Shown here: piece after piece, positions 8,369 through 16,700 of the stretch | Layout of the letters: each line of letters begins with the position of its first letter | How positions within the stretch are numbered: position 1 is the stretch's first letter | Origin: CAXRGH01 sp964230195 | Lineage (GTDB): Bacteria > Pseudomonadota > Gammaproteobacteria > Enterobacterales > Alteromonadaceae | Assembly: GCA_964230195.1 (NCBI GenBank) | Contig: CAXRGH010000066.1 | Coordinates: 1 to 25,007, forward strand | DNA length: 25,007 nucleotides | Direction: 5' to 3' | The notes under the pieces: generated by a model | What the model was told of the DNA's origin: nothing | What the model saw: only the letters and a program-made list of their open reading frames with translations | The model's database searches: none | Translations under genes and position numbers: made by a program

Positions 8369-10021
8369 CTATGCCGTCAGCATCACCTCTACCTCAACAC
8401 TGCGACCATTATCAGTAACCGAGACGTTTGATGATAGCTCTCTGATCAAAGCCAATCCTCGACCATGAAAATCGCCAGTGTCTAGCCGATTTTTCACGCC
8501 GTTAATGTCAAATCCACATCCAGTGTCTTCAATACGAATAACTATTTTTCCAGCAGACGCAATATAATCAACGTGTAACGTTATCTCACCACTGTCTAAC
8601 ATGGCAAGACGTTGTTCTCGTAACAAGGAGAACCGATAAAAACCATCCTCTTCTTGTTTTAATTCAGAACTCAATTTTAGCAAACCGTGCTCTAAAGAAT
8701 TTGCAAACAATTCCGTCATAATGGTTGAAAGGTCTGACATCCAATAGGCCAACCAAGTATTACCGTGCAGTAAATTCATCACTGGCTGCAACGGCTCATA
8801 TCCTTTCAACTGTTCTGGGCCAAAATAGAAGGTTAAGGCCCAGCCAGTATTTGACAAGCTTGATGGAAGTGACACAGATGAAAGGGGATGACATTCGAAT
8901 TTCATTAAGCTGACATCATCCATCTGCTCGGCCCCAGCTCTAAAAGCGGATAAACGCGCAATAATTTGAGGTACTGTTTGAGTATTCTCATCTGCTAGCC
9001 AAGATTCAAATCCTTTGTCTGTTAGCATGTCCCCTTCTTGGTTAAATGATTCGATAACACCATCAGAGTACAACAAAAGCTGCTCGTGTTTGTTGGCTTT
9101 GTAACGCTCAACATAGGACTCGAACTCATTATCTTGTAGGACACCGAGTGCCATATGTTGCGATGTAAATCGATATACGATCTCACCAGAAGGGGAAAGC
9201 AAGAGCGTATCTGGCATACCACCGTTCCATACTGATAGTTGCCGTCCATTTGATGATATTTCGACAACAGTGGCTGCAAAAAACATAGTTTCAGGAAGCA
9301 TGTCCACCAGCAACGCATTTAAGGAACGCACAATTTGGGCTGCAGACCAACCTTTGGCGGCCCCCTCCTTGAACACCCTAGCAGCCGGCAAAGCGCCAAT
9401 GGCAGACGCTAAACCATGTCCCGTAAAATCACCAAGCAATAGGTACAAATTATTCCCTGGCCCACGCTCAACTCGGATCATGTCACCATTAAAATGAGTG
9501 GCCGGAGCCATATGAAAATCGATATTTATTGGTAGTTCAGTGTCAATCTTCAGCGCGTTGCTGAAAATATGTTTGACCAAATGATGCTCTTGCTCTGTTT
9601 TGTTTTGATGATAGCTCAGGACTTTGTTGCTCTCAATTGCGCGCTTACTTAACGTTCGAGTTCTAGCATGCGCTCGGATCTTCGCCGCAAGCACTTCTCT
9701 CAGAAAAGGTTTGGCAAGAAAATCATCACCGCCTGACTCTAAAGCTTTAGTAATGGAGTGTTGATCACCGTGAGCAGTAATGAAGATGACTGGCAAGTAC
9801 AAGTCACCTGCTAGCGCTTTAAGTTTCGGTGCCACTTCATACCCGGACATGCCGGGCATAACAATATCGAGCAGTACAATGTCGGGAGAGACTTGCTCTG
9901 CAACCGTCAATGCTGCCTCGCCGTCACATGCCTCTGATATGGAATCGTATCCCTCCTGCTCCAGCATGTGGATAATGAGGAATCGGTTTAAGGGTTCGTC
10001 ATCTACGACGAGGATATGCAT
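8369..10021 (-). CDS. Response regulator with PP2C phosphatase and RsbW-like kinase domains
   Basis: This 550-residue signalling protein has three modules. An N-terminal receiver has acidic D7/D8, phospho-acceptor D52 and K104. A SpoIIE/RsbU-type PP2C phosphatase spans about 155-375, with metal-binding motifs FNGD (D180), GDFTGHG (D198), YSDGVIE (D320) and MDDVSL (D368/D369). A C-terminal GHKL/HATPase of the RsbW kind has N-box ELFANSLEHG (E437, N441), DTGCGFD and GRGLALI. The same order occurs in Pseudomonas HsbR and, as I recall it, Shewanella CrsR. In those proteins receiver phosphorylation shifts the balance between dephosphorylating and phosphorylating a STAS partner. That partner is encoded immediately upstream with a two-base gap. 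Catalytic residues in all three modules appear intact. The controlled sigma or anti-sigma factor is not in this window. Confidence 0.93.
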   Translation of the reverse strand: MHILVVDDEPLNRFLIIHMLEQEGYDSISEACDGEAALTVAEQVSPDIVLLDIVMPGMSGYEVAPKLKALAGDLYLPVIFITAHGDQHSITKALESGGDDFLAKPFLREVLAAKIRAHARTRTLSKRAIESNKVLSYHQNKTEQEHHLVKHIFSNALKIDTELPINIDFHMAPATHFNGDMIRVERGPGNNLYLLLGDFTGHGLASAIGALPAARVFKEGAAKGWSAAQIVRSLNALLVDMLPETMFFAATVVEISSNGRQLSVWNGGMPDTLLLSPSGEIVYRFTSQHMALGVLQDNEFESYVERYKANKHEQLLLYSDGVIESFNQEGDMLTDKGFESWLADENTQTVPQIIARLSAFRAGAEQMDDVSLMKFECHPLSSVSLPSSLSNTGWALTFYFGPEQLKGYEPLQPVMNLLHGNTWLAYWMSDLSTIMTELFANSLEHGLLKLSSELKQEEDGFYRFSLLREQRLAMLDSGEITLHVDYIASAGKIVIRIEDTGCGFDINGVKNRLDTGDFHGRGLALIRELSSNVSVTDNGRSVEVEVMLTA

Positions 10022-10023
10022 CG

Positions 10024-10329
10024 CTATTCAATCTCAAACTTTTTATCAAACCGTGAGATCTTTAACACTTTCTGGATTTGTGGTCGGCAATTAATGATTT
10101 GAAAAGAAGTAACGTGATTGGCCAATACTTTTTGCATATTAAGCAACATACCCAACGCCGAGCTATCCATATAATCAGTTTCACGCAAGTCAATAACCAC
10201 AGTTTCAAGAATCGACGTTGTATTTTCGTACGCTTGCTTAAAGTCTTGTACTTTGCTGAAATCAAACGTTTTATCCAACTCAATGGTTAATACTGTTTTG
10301 TCTTCTGATAATTCACTGGTTAATGCCAT
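10024..10329 (-). CDS. STAS-domain anti-sigma factor antagonist
   Basis: This 101-residue protein is a single STAS domain of the SpoIIAA/RsbV/HsbA class. Such proteins bind an anti-sigma kinase or another partner depending on phosphorylation of one serine. The key motif is YMDSSALG; by alignment with SpoIIAA, S57 is the expected phosphorylated serine (D55 and S56 adjacent). The stop (TAG) is two bases from the ATG of the receiver-PP2C-HATPase gene, so the pair is co-translated and is very likely a kinase/phosphatase-substrate pair. The start is the ATG at 10329. In Pseudomonas HsbA acts on FlgM and the diguanylate cyclase HsbD; in Shewanella CrsA releases sigma-S. Which applies here is unknown. 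Confidence 0.93.
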   Translation of the reverse strand: MALTSELSEDKTVLTIELDKTFDFSKVQDFKQAYENTTSILETVVIDLRETDYMDSSALGMLLNMQKVLANHVTSFQIINCRPQIQKVLKISRFDKKFEIE

Positions 10330-10369
10330 ACGCTGAATCCTACCTGTGAGGTGATATTGTAAATATGTC

Positions 10370-10375
10370 TATAAT
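10370..10375 (+). promoter_or_regulatory. Candidate -10 box for yciH
   Basis: A perfect TATAAT lies 60 bases before the yciH start in the region shared with the divergent STAS gene. No clear -35 is seen at 16-18 bases. A minus-strand candidate for the STAS gene overlaps it (TATAGA with TTGTAT 18 bases upstream), so the two promoters could interfere. Confidence 0.45.
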
Positions 10376-10435
10376 TTAGCACACTTTTCTAATACAATTT
10401 AAGTTAACCAGATTATTTTGCAAGGCAGAAATAAC

Positions 10436-10759
10436 ATGTCAGATAACAATTCACGACTGGTATACAGTACCGACACTGGTCGTGTTGCAGAGACAAAAAA
10501 CATATCAAAACCCAAAGGGGATGGTATTGTCCGCATTAGACGCGAAACCAAAGGCCGCAAAGGCAAAGGCGTGTGTGTTGTGGACGGTTTATTGCTAGAA
10601 CCAGCAGAGCTTAAAAGCTTATGCACGTCCTTGAAGAAGACATGTGGTACCGGTGGCGCTGTCAAAGGCCATACCATTGAAATTCAAGGGGACAATCGAG
10701 ATAAAATCAAAACTCACCTAGAAAAACTTGGGCACACTGTGAAACTCGCAGGCGGATAA
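10436..10759 (+). CDS. yciH: SUI1/eIF1-family translation factor YciH
   Basis: This is a small bacterial homologue of eukaryotic initiation factor eIF1 (SUI1). E. coli YciH has been described as a stress-response inhibitor of translation initiation. The ATG at 10436 is chosen because AAGG lies about 10 bases upstream and the product (MSDNNSRLVYST) has the usual length of about 107 residues. An in-frame TTG six codons earlier lacks a ribosome site. The SUI1 core is clear: GIVRIRRETKGRKGKGVCVV, then LKKTCGTGGAVKGHTIEIQG and a C-terminal KTHLEKLGHTVKLAGG. It is divergent from the partner-switch operon and 32 bases upstream of a tandem-receiver gene. Confidence 0.93.
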   Translation: MSDNNSRLVYSTDTGRVAETKNISKPKGDGIVRIRRETKGRKGKGVCVVDGLLLEPAELKSLCTSLKKTCGTGGAVKGHTIEIQGDNRDKIKTHLEKLGHTVKLAGG

Positions 10760-10791
10760 CCTCTCCTCCCATCAAGAAGAAATTGGACACT

Positions 10792-11595
10792 ATGGCAACA
10801 TCAATCGCGCTCACCGACCTAAATATATTACTCGTTGAACCATCAGACACACAAAAAAAGATTATTAATAAGCATCTCAAAGAAAGCCGTGTAAATTATA
10901 TTGAAAACGCGTCTAACCTTGCTCAGGCCAAAGCTGCTATTGACGCTCATCAACCCGATTTAGTGATTAGTGCAATGTACTTTGAAGACGGTACAGGATT
11001 AGAATTATTTCATGCGATCAAAACACGTGATGAGACAGAAAGTATCCCTTGTATGCTAATTTCGAGTGAGTACCGCCCTGAGAAACTCGAAGAATTCAAA
11101 CAAGCGGGGGTTGTTGCTATTTTACCCAAACCCTTTGAGCCATTGCACTTGGAGAGAGCCCTTAACGCAACGCTGGAACTACTAAATACGGATGAACTGA
11201 ATTTAGAGCTATTTGATGTGCACGATGTCCGTGTATTACTCGTGGACGATAGCAAGACTGCTCGGCGACACATTAGACGCGTATTAGAAAAAATGGGACT
11301 CCAGCATATTACCGAAGCTGAAAATGGAGCTAACGCCCTGTCTGCACTAAAGCAATCCACTTTTGATTTAGTGGTTACCGACTACAACATGCCAGAGATG
11401 GATGGTAGAGAACTATCAGAATTTATTCGTTTTAATACGGCGACGGCTCACTTACCCATTATCATGGTAACGTCAGAGGCAAACAATACGTCTATGAAGA
11501 ACATTCAGCAAACAGGAGTCAACGCCTTGTGTGACAAACCATTTGAGCCCGCTGAGGTAAAGCAGATCCTCGTCAATTTATTAAATAAGCAATGA
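10792..11595 (+). CDS. Tandem receiver-domain protein with degenerate first receiver
   Basis: The 267-residue product contains two receiver domains and no output domain. Receiver 2 (about 145-265) is complete: acidic D152/D153, phospho-acceptor D197 in VTDYNMPEMDG, and K249 in DKPFEP. Receiver 1 (about 10-130) keeps K113 (PKPFEP), but the acidic pair has become E16-P17 (LLVEPSD) and the phospho-acceptor position is alanine A61 (DLVISAMYFEDG). It therefore should not be phosphorylated. The start is the ATG at 10792; a TTG three codons earlier is less likely. It is 32 bases after yciH on the same strand and probably co-transcribed. The role is unknown; a phosphate relay or adaptor in chemotaxis-like or partner-switch signalling is a guess from context. 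Confidence 0.9.
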   Translation: MATSIALTDLNILLVEPSDTQKKIINKHLKESRVNYIENASNLAQAKAAIDAHQPDLVISAMYFEDGTGLELFHAIKTRDETESIPCMLISSEYRPEKLEEFKQAGVVAILPKPFEPLHLERALNATLELLNTDELNLELFDVHDVRVLLVDDSKTARRHIRRVLEKMGLQHITEAENGANALSALKQSTFDLVVTDYNMPEMDGRELSEFIRFNTATAHLPIIMVTSEANNTSMKNIQQTGVNALCDKPFEPAEVKQILVNLLNKQ

Positions 11596-11609
11596 ACCAT
11601 CAAAAAGAG

Positions 11610-11640
11610 TTGAAGATACAACGAGGGTTTGCGTCTTCAA
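11610..11640 (-). terminator. Hairpin between convergent tandem-receiver and acyP genes
   Basis: TTGAAGA (11610-11616) pairs with TCTTCAA (11634-11640) around a 17-base loop. On the minus strand the stem is followed by CTCTTTTTG, as expected for a terminator of acyP. It is weaker as a plus-strand terminator. Confidence 0.5.
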
Positions 11641-11642
11641 TT

Positions 11643-11906
11643 CTATCCGATGAAAAAGCAATTGGTTAAATTTTCATTCGACATAGAATGATTCAACTCT
11701 ACCACCTCAGCCTGTTCCGGACCGGATGCTAACCAAGTTAATAATTGTTGAATAGCGGCGTCACTTCCCTCGGCCACAACAGTAACGCTGCCATCGTCAT
11801 TATTAACGGCATATCCAATTAGACCTAACGCCAAAGCTTCTGTTCTAGTCGACGCACGAAAATACACCCCTTGTACCTTACCACGCACTCTCGCCCTGAT
11901 CTGCAT
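11643..11906 (-). CDS. acyP: Acylphosphatase
   Basis: This small cytoplasmic enzyme hydrolyses acyl phosphates such as acetyl phosphate or 1,3-bisphosphoglycerate. The 87-residue protein has the signature GKVQGVYFRAST with catalytic arginine R17, and GYAVNNDDGSV with catalytic asparagine N35, matching the Arg23/Asn41 pair of the mammalian enzyme. The ATG at 11906 is preceded by GGAG at six bases. An in-frame TTG four codons upstream overlaps that ribosome site and is unlikely to be the start. Length is normal (about 90 residues). It is divergent from rlmI and ends 47 bases from the convergent tandem-receiver gene. Confidence 0.95.
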   Translation of the reverse strand: MQIRARVRGKVQGVYFRASTRTEALALGLIGYAVNNDDGSVTVVAEGSDAAIQQLLTWLASGPEQAEVVELNHSMSNENLTNCFFIG

Positions 11907-12012
11907 ACTTAACTCCAAGAAAGACTATCCCATAAGAATACACGCTGACGTTGTTGATAGACAAATACAATCATTCGCAATATATATTCCTTTAGAGGGG
12001 TGTACCTAAGTC

Positions 12013-12021
12013 TGATATACT
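12013..12021 (+). promoter_or_regulatory. Extended -10 promoter of rlmI
   Basis: TGATATACT (12013-12021) is a TGn-extended -10 box (TATACT), 33 bases before the rlmI start codon. Extended -10 promoters need little -35 contact, consistent with the poor -35 here. Confidence 0.6.
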
Positions 12022-12054
12022 CTGCCCTACTATCAAACTTGAGAGAGCAACAGC

Positions 12055-13248
12055 ATGACTGTCCGCGTAATCCTTCACCCAGAAAGAGAGAAATCATTAG
12101 TTCGCAAACACCCTTGGGTATTTGCCAGCGCCATAGACAAGGTGACAGGTAAAGTAAAACTTGGAGATACCGTTGATGTCCACTCGTCCACTGGCGATTG
12201 GCTCGGGCGTGGTGCATGGTCACCAAAATCACAAATTCAAATCCGAATTTGGACATTTGAAGCCAATGAAAGTATTGATCATGGTTTTTTTCAGCGCCGA
12301 ATTCAATGCGCTCAACTAGGCCGAGAACGCCTAATTAAAGTACAGGGGCTTACTGGATATCGTTTGATTGCCGGCGAGTCTGATGGCCTGCCCGGAGTAA
12401 CGATAGACCGTTATGACAATACATTTGTTTGCCAACTCTTGTCTGCAGGTGCCGATAAACACAGAGATAAGATCGTCTGGGCCCTACAAAAACAATTTCC
12501 AAATTGCAATATCCTCGAACGCTCGGACGTTGAAGTCAGAAAAAAGGAAGGTTTAGAACCGGTTGTGCAAGTGCTATCAGGGGATATTCCAGATGAAATC
12601 ATCATTCAAGAAAATGGCGTAAACATTATTGTTAATCCGACTCAAGGGCACAAGACTGGGTTTTATTTGGATCAAAGGGACAATCGTCAGATTGCTGCAC
12701 GTTACTCAGAGGGACAAAACGTTTTAAATTGTTTTTGCTACACCGGAACATTCGGCAGTTACGCCTTAAACGGTGGGGCTAACCATGTGACTAACATCGA
12801 CGTCTCTGACTCCGCCTTAGCCATTGCAAAAAGAAATGTTGAGATTAACCAGTTAAATCTGGCTCAATGTGATTTCATTAACAAAGACGTTTTTCAAGCA
12901 CTGCGTGAATACAGAGATGACGAACAAACCTTTGATACTATTATTCTTGACCCTCCAAAGTTTGTTGAGTCAAAGCACCATTTGAATCGAGCATGCCGCG
13001 GATACAAAGATATCAATATGCTAGCTATGCAAATCATAAAAAACAACGGGACGTTACTGACATTTTCATGCTCAGGCTTGATGCCTATGGATTTATTTCA
13101 GAAGGTGGTTGCTGATGCTGCGCTGGATGCAGGTAAACAGGTTCAATTTATTGAACGATTGTGTCAAGCAAGTGACCACCCTATTGCAAGTAATTACCCT
13201 GAAAGCTACTACTTGAAAGGGCTAGTCTGCAGGGTTTACGAACAATAA
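12055..13248 (+). CDS. rlmI: 23S rRNA m5C1962 methyltransferase RlmI
   Basis: RlmI uses S-adenosylmethionine to methylate C1962 of 23S rRNA. The 397-residue protein matches the family length. An N-terminal PUA RNA-binding domain covers about 1-75 (HPWVFASAIDKV). The Rossmann methyltransferase core has motif I VLNCFCYTGTFG (223-234), acidic NIDVSDSALA, motif IV LDPPKF (298-303) and the catalytic cysteine C339 in LTFSCSGLM. The segment LNRACRGYKDIN is also characteristic of the RlmI/YccW group. The ATG at 12055 has GAGAGAGC about 7-14 bases upstream. Single-gene unit with its own extended -10 promoter, divergent from acyP. Confidence 0.95.
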   Translation: MTVRVILHPEREKSLVRKHPWVFASAIDKVTGKVKLGDTVDVHSSTGDWLGRGAWSPKSQIQIRIWTFEANESIDHGFFQRRIQCAQLGRERLIKVQGLTGYRLIAGESDGLPGVTIDRYDNTFVCQLLSAGADKHRDKIVWALQKQFPNCNILERSDVEVRKKEGLEPVVQVLSGDIPDEIIIQENGVNIIVNPTQGHKTGFYLDQRDNRQIAARYSEGQNVLNCFCYTGTFGSYALNGGANHVTNIDVSDSALAIAKRNVEINQLNLAQCDFINKDVFQALREYRDDEQTFDTIILDPPKFVESKHHLNRACRGYKDINMLAMQIIKNNGTLLTFSCSGLMPMDLFQKVVADAALDAGKQVQFIERLCQASDHPIASNYPESYYLKGLVCRVYEQ

Positions 13249-13305
13249 AAATCAACAGTTTGCGGGCTTAATGCCCCCAAATTAAAACAGAGTTAACACG
13301 CTAAA

Positions 13306-13342
13306 GATGCACTCACCGCCTTTCATTAGACTTGAGTGCATC
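13306..13342. terminator. Convergent terminator hairpin, rlmI / PilZ gene
   Basis: GATGCACTCA (13306-13315) and TGAGTGCATC (13333-13342) form a perfect 10-bp stem with a 17-base loop. Outer flanks CTAAAG (13301-13306) and CTTTAG (13347-13352) could add pairing with a bulge; the second overlaps the PilZ stop region. A smaller stem, GGGC-TTAAT-GCCC, lies just upstream at 13264-13276. T-tracts are short, so termination strength is uncertain. Confidence 0.55.
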
Positions 13343-13348
13343 ACTCCT

Positions 13349-13654
13349 TTAGTTATCGAACGACAATACATTCAGTCCAATAACATATCGCCCACCGGTA
13401 TGCCTTTCAACACGCACAACCTTACAACTGGCTTCCATTGAGGCAAAATGACTGCTTTGAGACTCAATTGAGACGTTCACGCTAGTACCAACGGCAATGT
13501 CGCAATCGGTTTCAATGGCCATGCCTGTAGCGCTCATATCCTTACAAATCGCCGTTAGTTTGACAGTCTCTTGGTTCTCTCCGTAGGCCACATCGCATTC
13601 AGCGTTGATCAACATACGAAAAAAATCTCTCTTGTTGTCTTGTGAAATGATCAT
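13349..13654 (-). CDS. Single-domain PilZ cyclic-di-GMP binding protein
   Basis: This 101-residue protein consists of one PilZ domain, which binds cyclic di-GMP and typically works by contacting another protein. Both ligand motifs are intact: RxxxR (R9 and R13 in KRDFFRM) and DxSxxG (D39, S41, G44 in DMSATG). The later beta strands end in GGRYVIGLNV. The ATG at 13654 has GGAG about eight bases upstream; a GTG seven codons earlier is in frame but lacks such a site. It has its own near-consensus promoter just after hrpA. Partner and output (motility, biofilm or secretion) cannot be read from the sequence. Confidence 0.9.
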   Translation of the reverse strand: MIISQDNKRDFFRMLINAECDVAYGENQETVKLTAICKDMSATGMAIETDCDIAVGTSVNVSIESQSSHFASMEASCKVVRVERHTGGRYVIGLNVLSFDN

Positions 13655-13689
13655 CCTAATCTCCGTAACAAACACTATCGTTTAATTAA

Positions 13690-13718
13690 GTTATAAGAAG
13701 ACGATGAGCCCTTGTCAA
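13690..13718 (-). promoter_or_regulatory. Near-consensus sigma-70 promoter of the PilZ gene
   Basis: On the minus strand a perfect TTGACA (13713-13718) and TATAAC (13690-13695) are separated by exactly 17 bases. It begins nine bases past the hrpA stop and predicts a leader of about 28 nucleotides. This is the best-matching promoter by eye in the window. Confidence 0.8.
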
Positions 13719-13726
13719 CTCGTATA

Positions 13727-16700
13727 TTAACTAAATTCTTTCAAATGATTCATAATCCGTTTTTCAGAAATGGGATAGGCGGTTCCTAACTGTTGAGCAA
13801 ACAACGAAACTCTTAGCTCATGGATCATCCATTGTGTTTCGAGCAACTCTTTTGGTATCGGCTGGCCTTTGGGTTGCTTGCCCAATACTTCATCAAATGC
13901 AGCTTGAACTTTTTGTATCGACAGTTGCTGAATTCGATCGCGACTAACATCTACTTTCAGTTTTTCAATACGCTTAGATAATGCCTGTAAATAACGTTGC
14001 CAATCCTTCAATCGAGCAGCACTGAGTTCGGAAACAAACTCAGGAAAAACCAATTGCTCAAGGGTTAATTTAATATCAGCATGAGCATTAATCATTTCGA
14101 GGGGAATATTACCTTTGAGTGATTTCTTAATACTGTGAGCAATTGTCAGACCTTTTTCCACTTGTATCGCGATGGCTAACACACTGTCATTTATCTCACC
14201 TCTTATGAGTTCGCATTGAGATTCAAATTGTTTCAAATCCCGAATTTCGTCAATGTTTTCTCCTAACAAATGATCGATACCGCAACTGATACAATCGTTA
14301 ATCAATGCTTTCACTTGTCCAAAGGGGTTAAAATACAAGCCAAGTTTGGCTTTATTCGGAAGTTTTTCTTGTAGATATTTAACCGGTGAAGGAATTGCCA
14401 GTAATACCAAGCGCCGAACACCGATGGCGTGAGATTCATTGGCGATATGAGGCTGATCAAACAGTTTGATTGACACCGAGGTACCGTTATCTACGAGACC
14501 AGGATACGCCTTTATTTCAAAGCCAGCTCGTTTTTCAACGTATTCACGATCCAATCGGTCAAAAGACCATTCTTTCAGCCCTTTTTGCTCAATATCAGGT
14601 TTGGCAACAGCTTGAATGCTTTTTTGTACGTGTTTCTGTAAGCTTTGCTTTAACGCTTCAAGATCGCGTCCCTGTGCCACCAACTCACCTGTATCACTTC
14701 TCACTTTGAAATTCATTCTGAGGTGCTGGGGCAGTTCATCTACACGCCATTCTTCAACAGCAACGTCAACACCACTCATTTTCTTCAACTTCATTGATAG
14801 CGCATCGAGAAACGGGATTGGCTGACCATTTGCAGTCTCAGATGGCATATCGGACAGACAAGCATCAGCGTAATTAGGGGCAGGTACGAAATTACGTCTC
14901 AGACGTTTTGGCAGTTGTTTTATCAGAGTAACAATCAGCTCGTGTCTTAACCCTGGGATCAGCCAATCAAATCCAATATCGTGAATCTGATTAAGTAACG
15001 CTAGGGGGACATTAACGCTTACTCCGTCATCAATATCTTTGGGTTCAAAATGATAACTCAGTGGTAAGGTTAAATCTCCATGCCTCCAGACATCTGGATG
15101 GGCCGCAAGAGATACATTTGAAGCCCCATTGCGCTTTAACGCTTCACGCTCAAATCGCAGGCCATCAAGAATCGAAGTATCACATTTTGCAATCCATTTA
15201 CGAAAAGAGGGTTCACTGCACACTTGCTGGGGAAGACGCTCTTGATAAAACGCGACCATTTCATCTTCATCAACCAGAATATCTCTTCGTCTTGATTTAC
15301 TCTCAAGATCGGTTACCTCGTTGACCAATGCCTGATTGTCCGTCAACACTTGATGGTTTAGTTTTGTGTCACCATAGACAAGGGCATGCCGGATAAAGAG
15401 ATCCCGACTCACCACCGAATCAATCTGACTGAAATTCACTCGGCGATTAACCACAACAGCTAATCCATAAAGAGTGACTTTCTCAAGTGCTATCACAGCA
15501 CCTTGATTTTTGGACCAGGTGGGCTCTGAATAACTACGTTTCACCAAATGCTGCGCTAATGGCTCCAACCATTGTGGCTGGATCTTGGCTACCGTTCTCG
15601 CAAACAGACGACTGGTTTCAACCAATTCGGCCCCCATGATCCATTTTGCTTTTGTTTTGTGAAGGCCTGAACCCGGAAACACCAAAAAGCGACTATTTCG
15701 AGCGCCTAAGTAATCCGTCTCTTTATCTTTCATGCCAATATGAGAGAGCAATCCACAAGCAATGGGTTTGTGAATACTGTCATAATCAGTGTCTTTATTG
15801 GATAATCTGAGACCAACATCCACGACCGACTTTTTAAGCTGACTAACGATGTCTTGCCACTCGCGCATACGCAAATAGTTAATGAAATTTTGCTTGCACC
15901 ACTTACGCAATTGGTTTTGGCTTAGCGCTTGTTGTTTATCCTTAAACACATTCCACAGATTAAATAATGAAATGAAGTCTGAATCTTTGTCCAAATAGGC
16001 CTCATGACAAGCATCTGCAGCTTGTCTTTTGTCGTGTGGGCGTTCCCGAGGATCTTGAATACTCAGTCCCGCAGTAATCACCATGACCTCTGCAACAGAA
16101 TCATAATGTCCAGCCTCGATGATCATTCTGCCATAGCGAGGATCAATTGGCAGACGAGATAATTTACGCCCTATATCAGTCATCACCGCTTGGCCATGGG
16201 CGTTTCGTTTGTTGCCGATCGCACCAATTTCTTCGAGTAAACGAAACCCATCATTGATATTGCGTTGCTCTGGCGCTTGAACAAACGGAAACTGATCAAT
16301 AGTGCCGAATTTCAGCGCTAACATTTGAAGGATGACCGACGCGAGATTGGTTCTGAGAATTTCCGGATCAGTAAATTCTGGGCGAGAGAGGTAATCATCT
16401 TCTGAATACAAACGAATACAAATACCTTCCTGAACACGCCCACAGCGACCACTTCGCTGCGCTGCTGAGGCTTGAGAAATAGGTTCAATCGGTAGTCTTT
16501 GTACCTTACTGCGCGCACTGTATCGCGATATTCTCACAAACCCAGTATCAATAACGTACTTTATTCCTGGCACAGTTAACGACGTTTCTGCAACGTTAGT
16601 GGACAACACAATACGCCGACCACTGTGGGGTTGGAATATTCTGCTTTGTTCGCCAGCAGAAAGGCGGGCATACAATGGGACAATTTCAGTATGTCGAAAT

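Noticed and set aside
11909..12256. 115-codon open frame (-) covering the acyP upstream region and the rlmI start
   Set aside because: It overlaps the conserved rlmI N-terminus and the rlmI promoter, and its product resembles no family.
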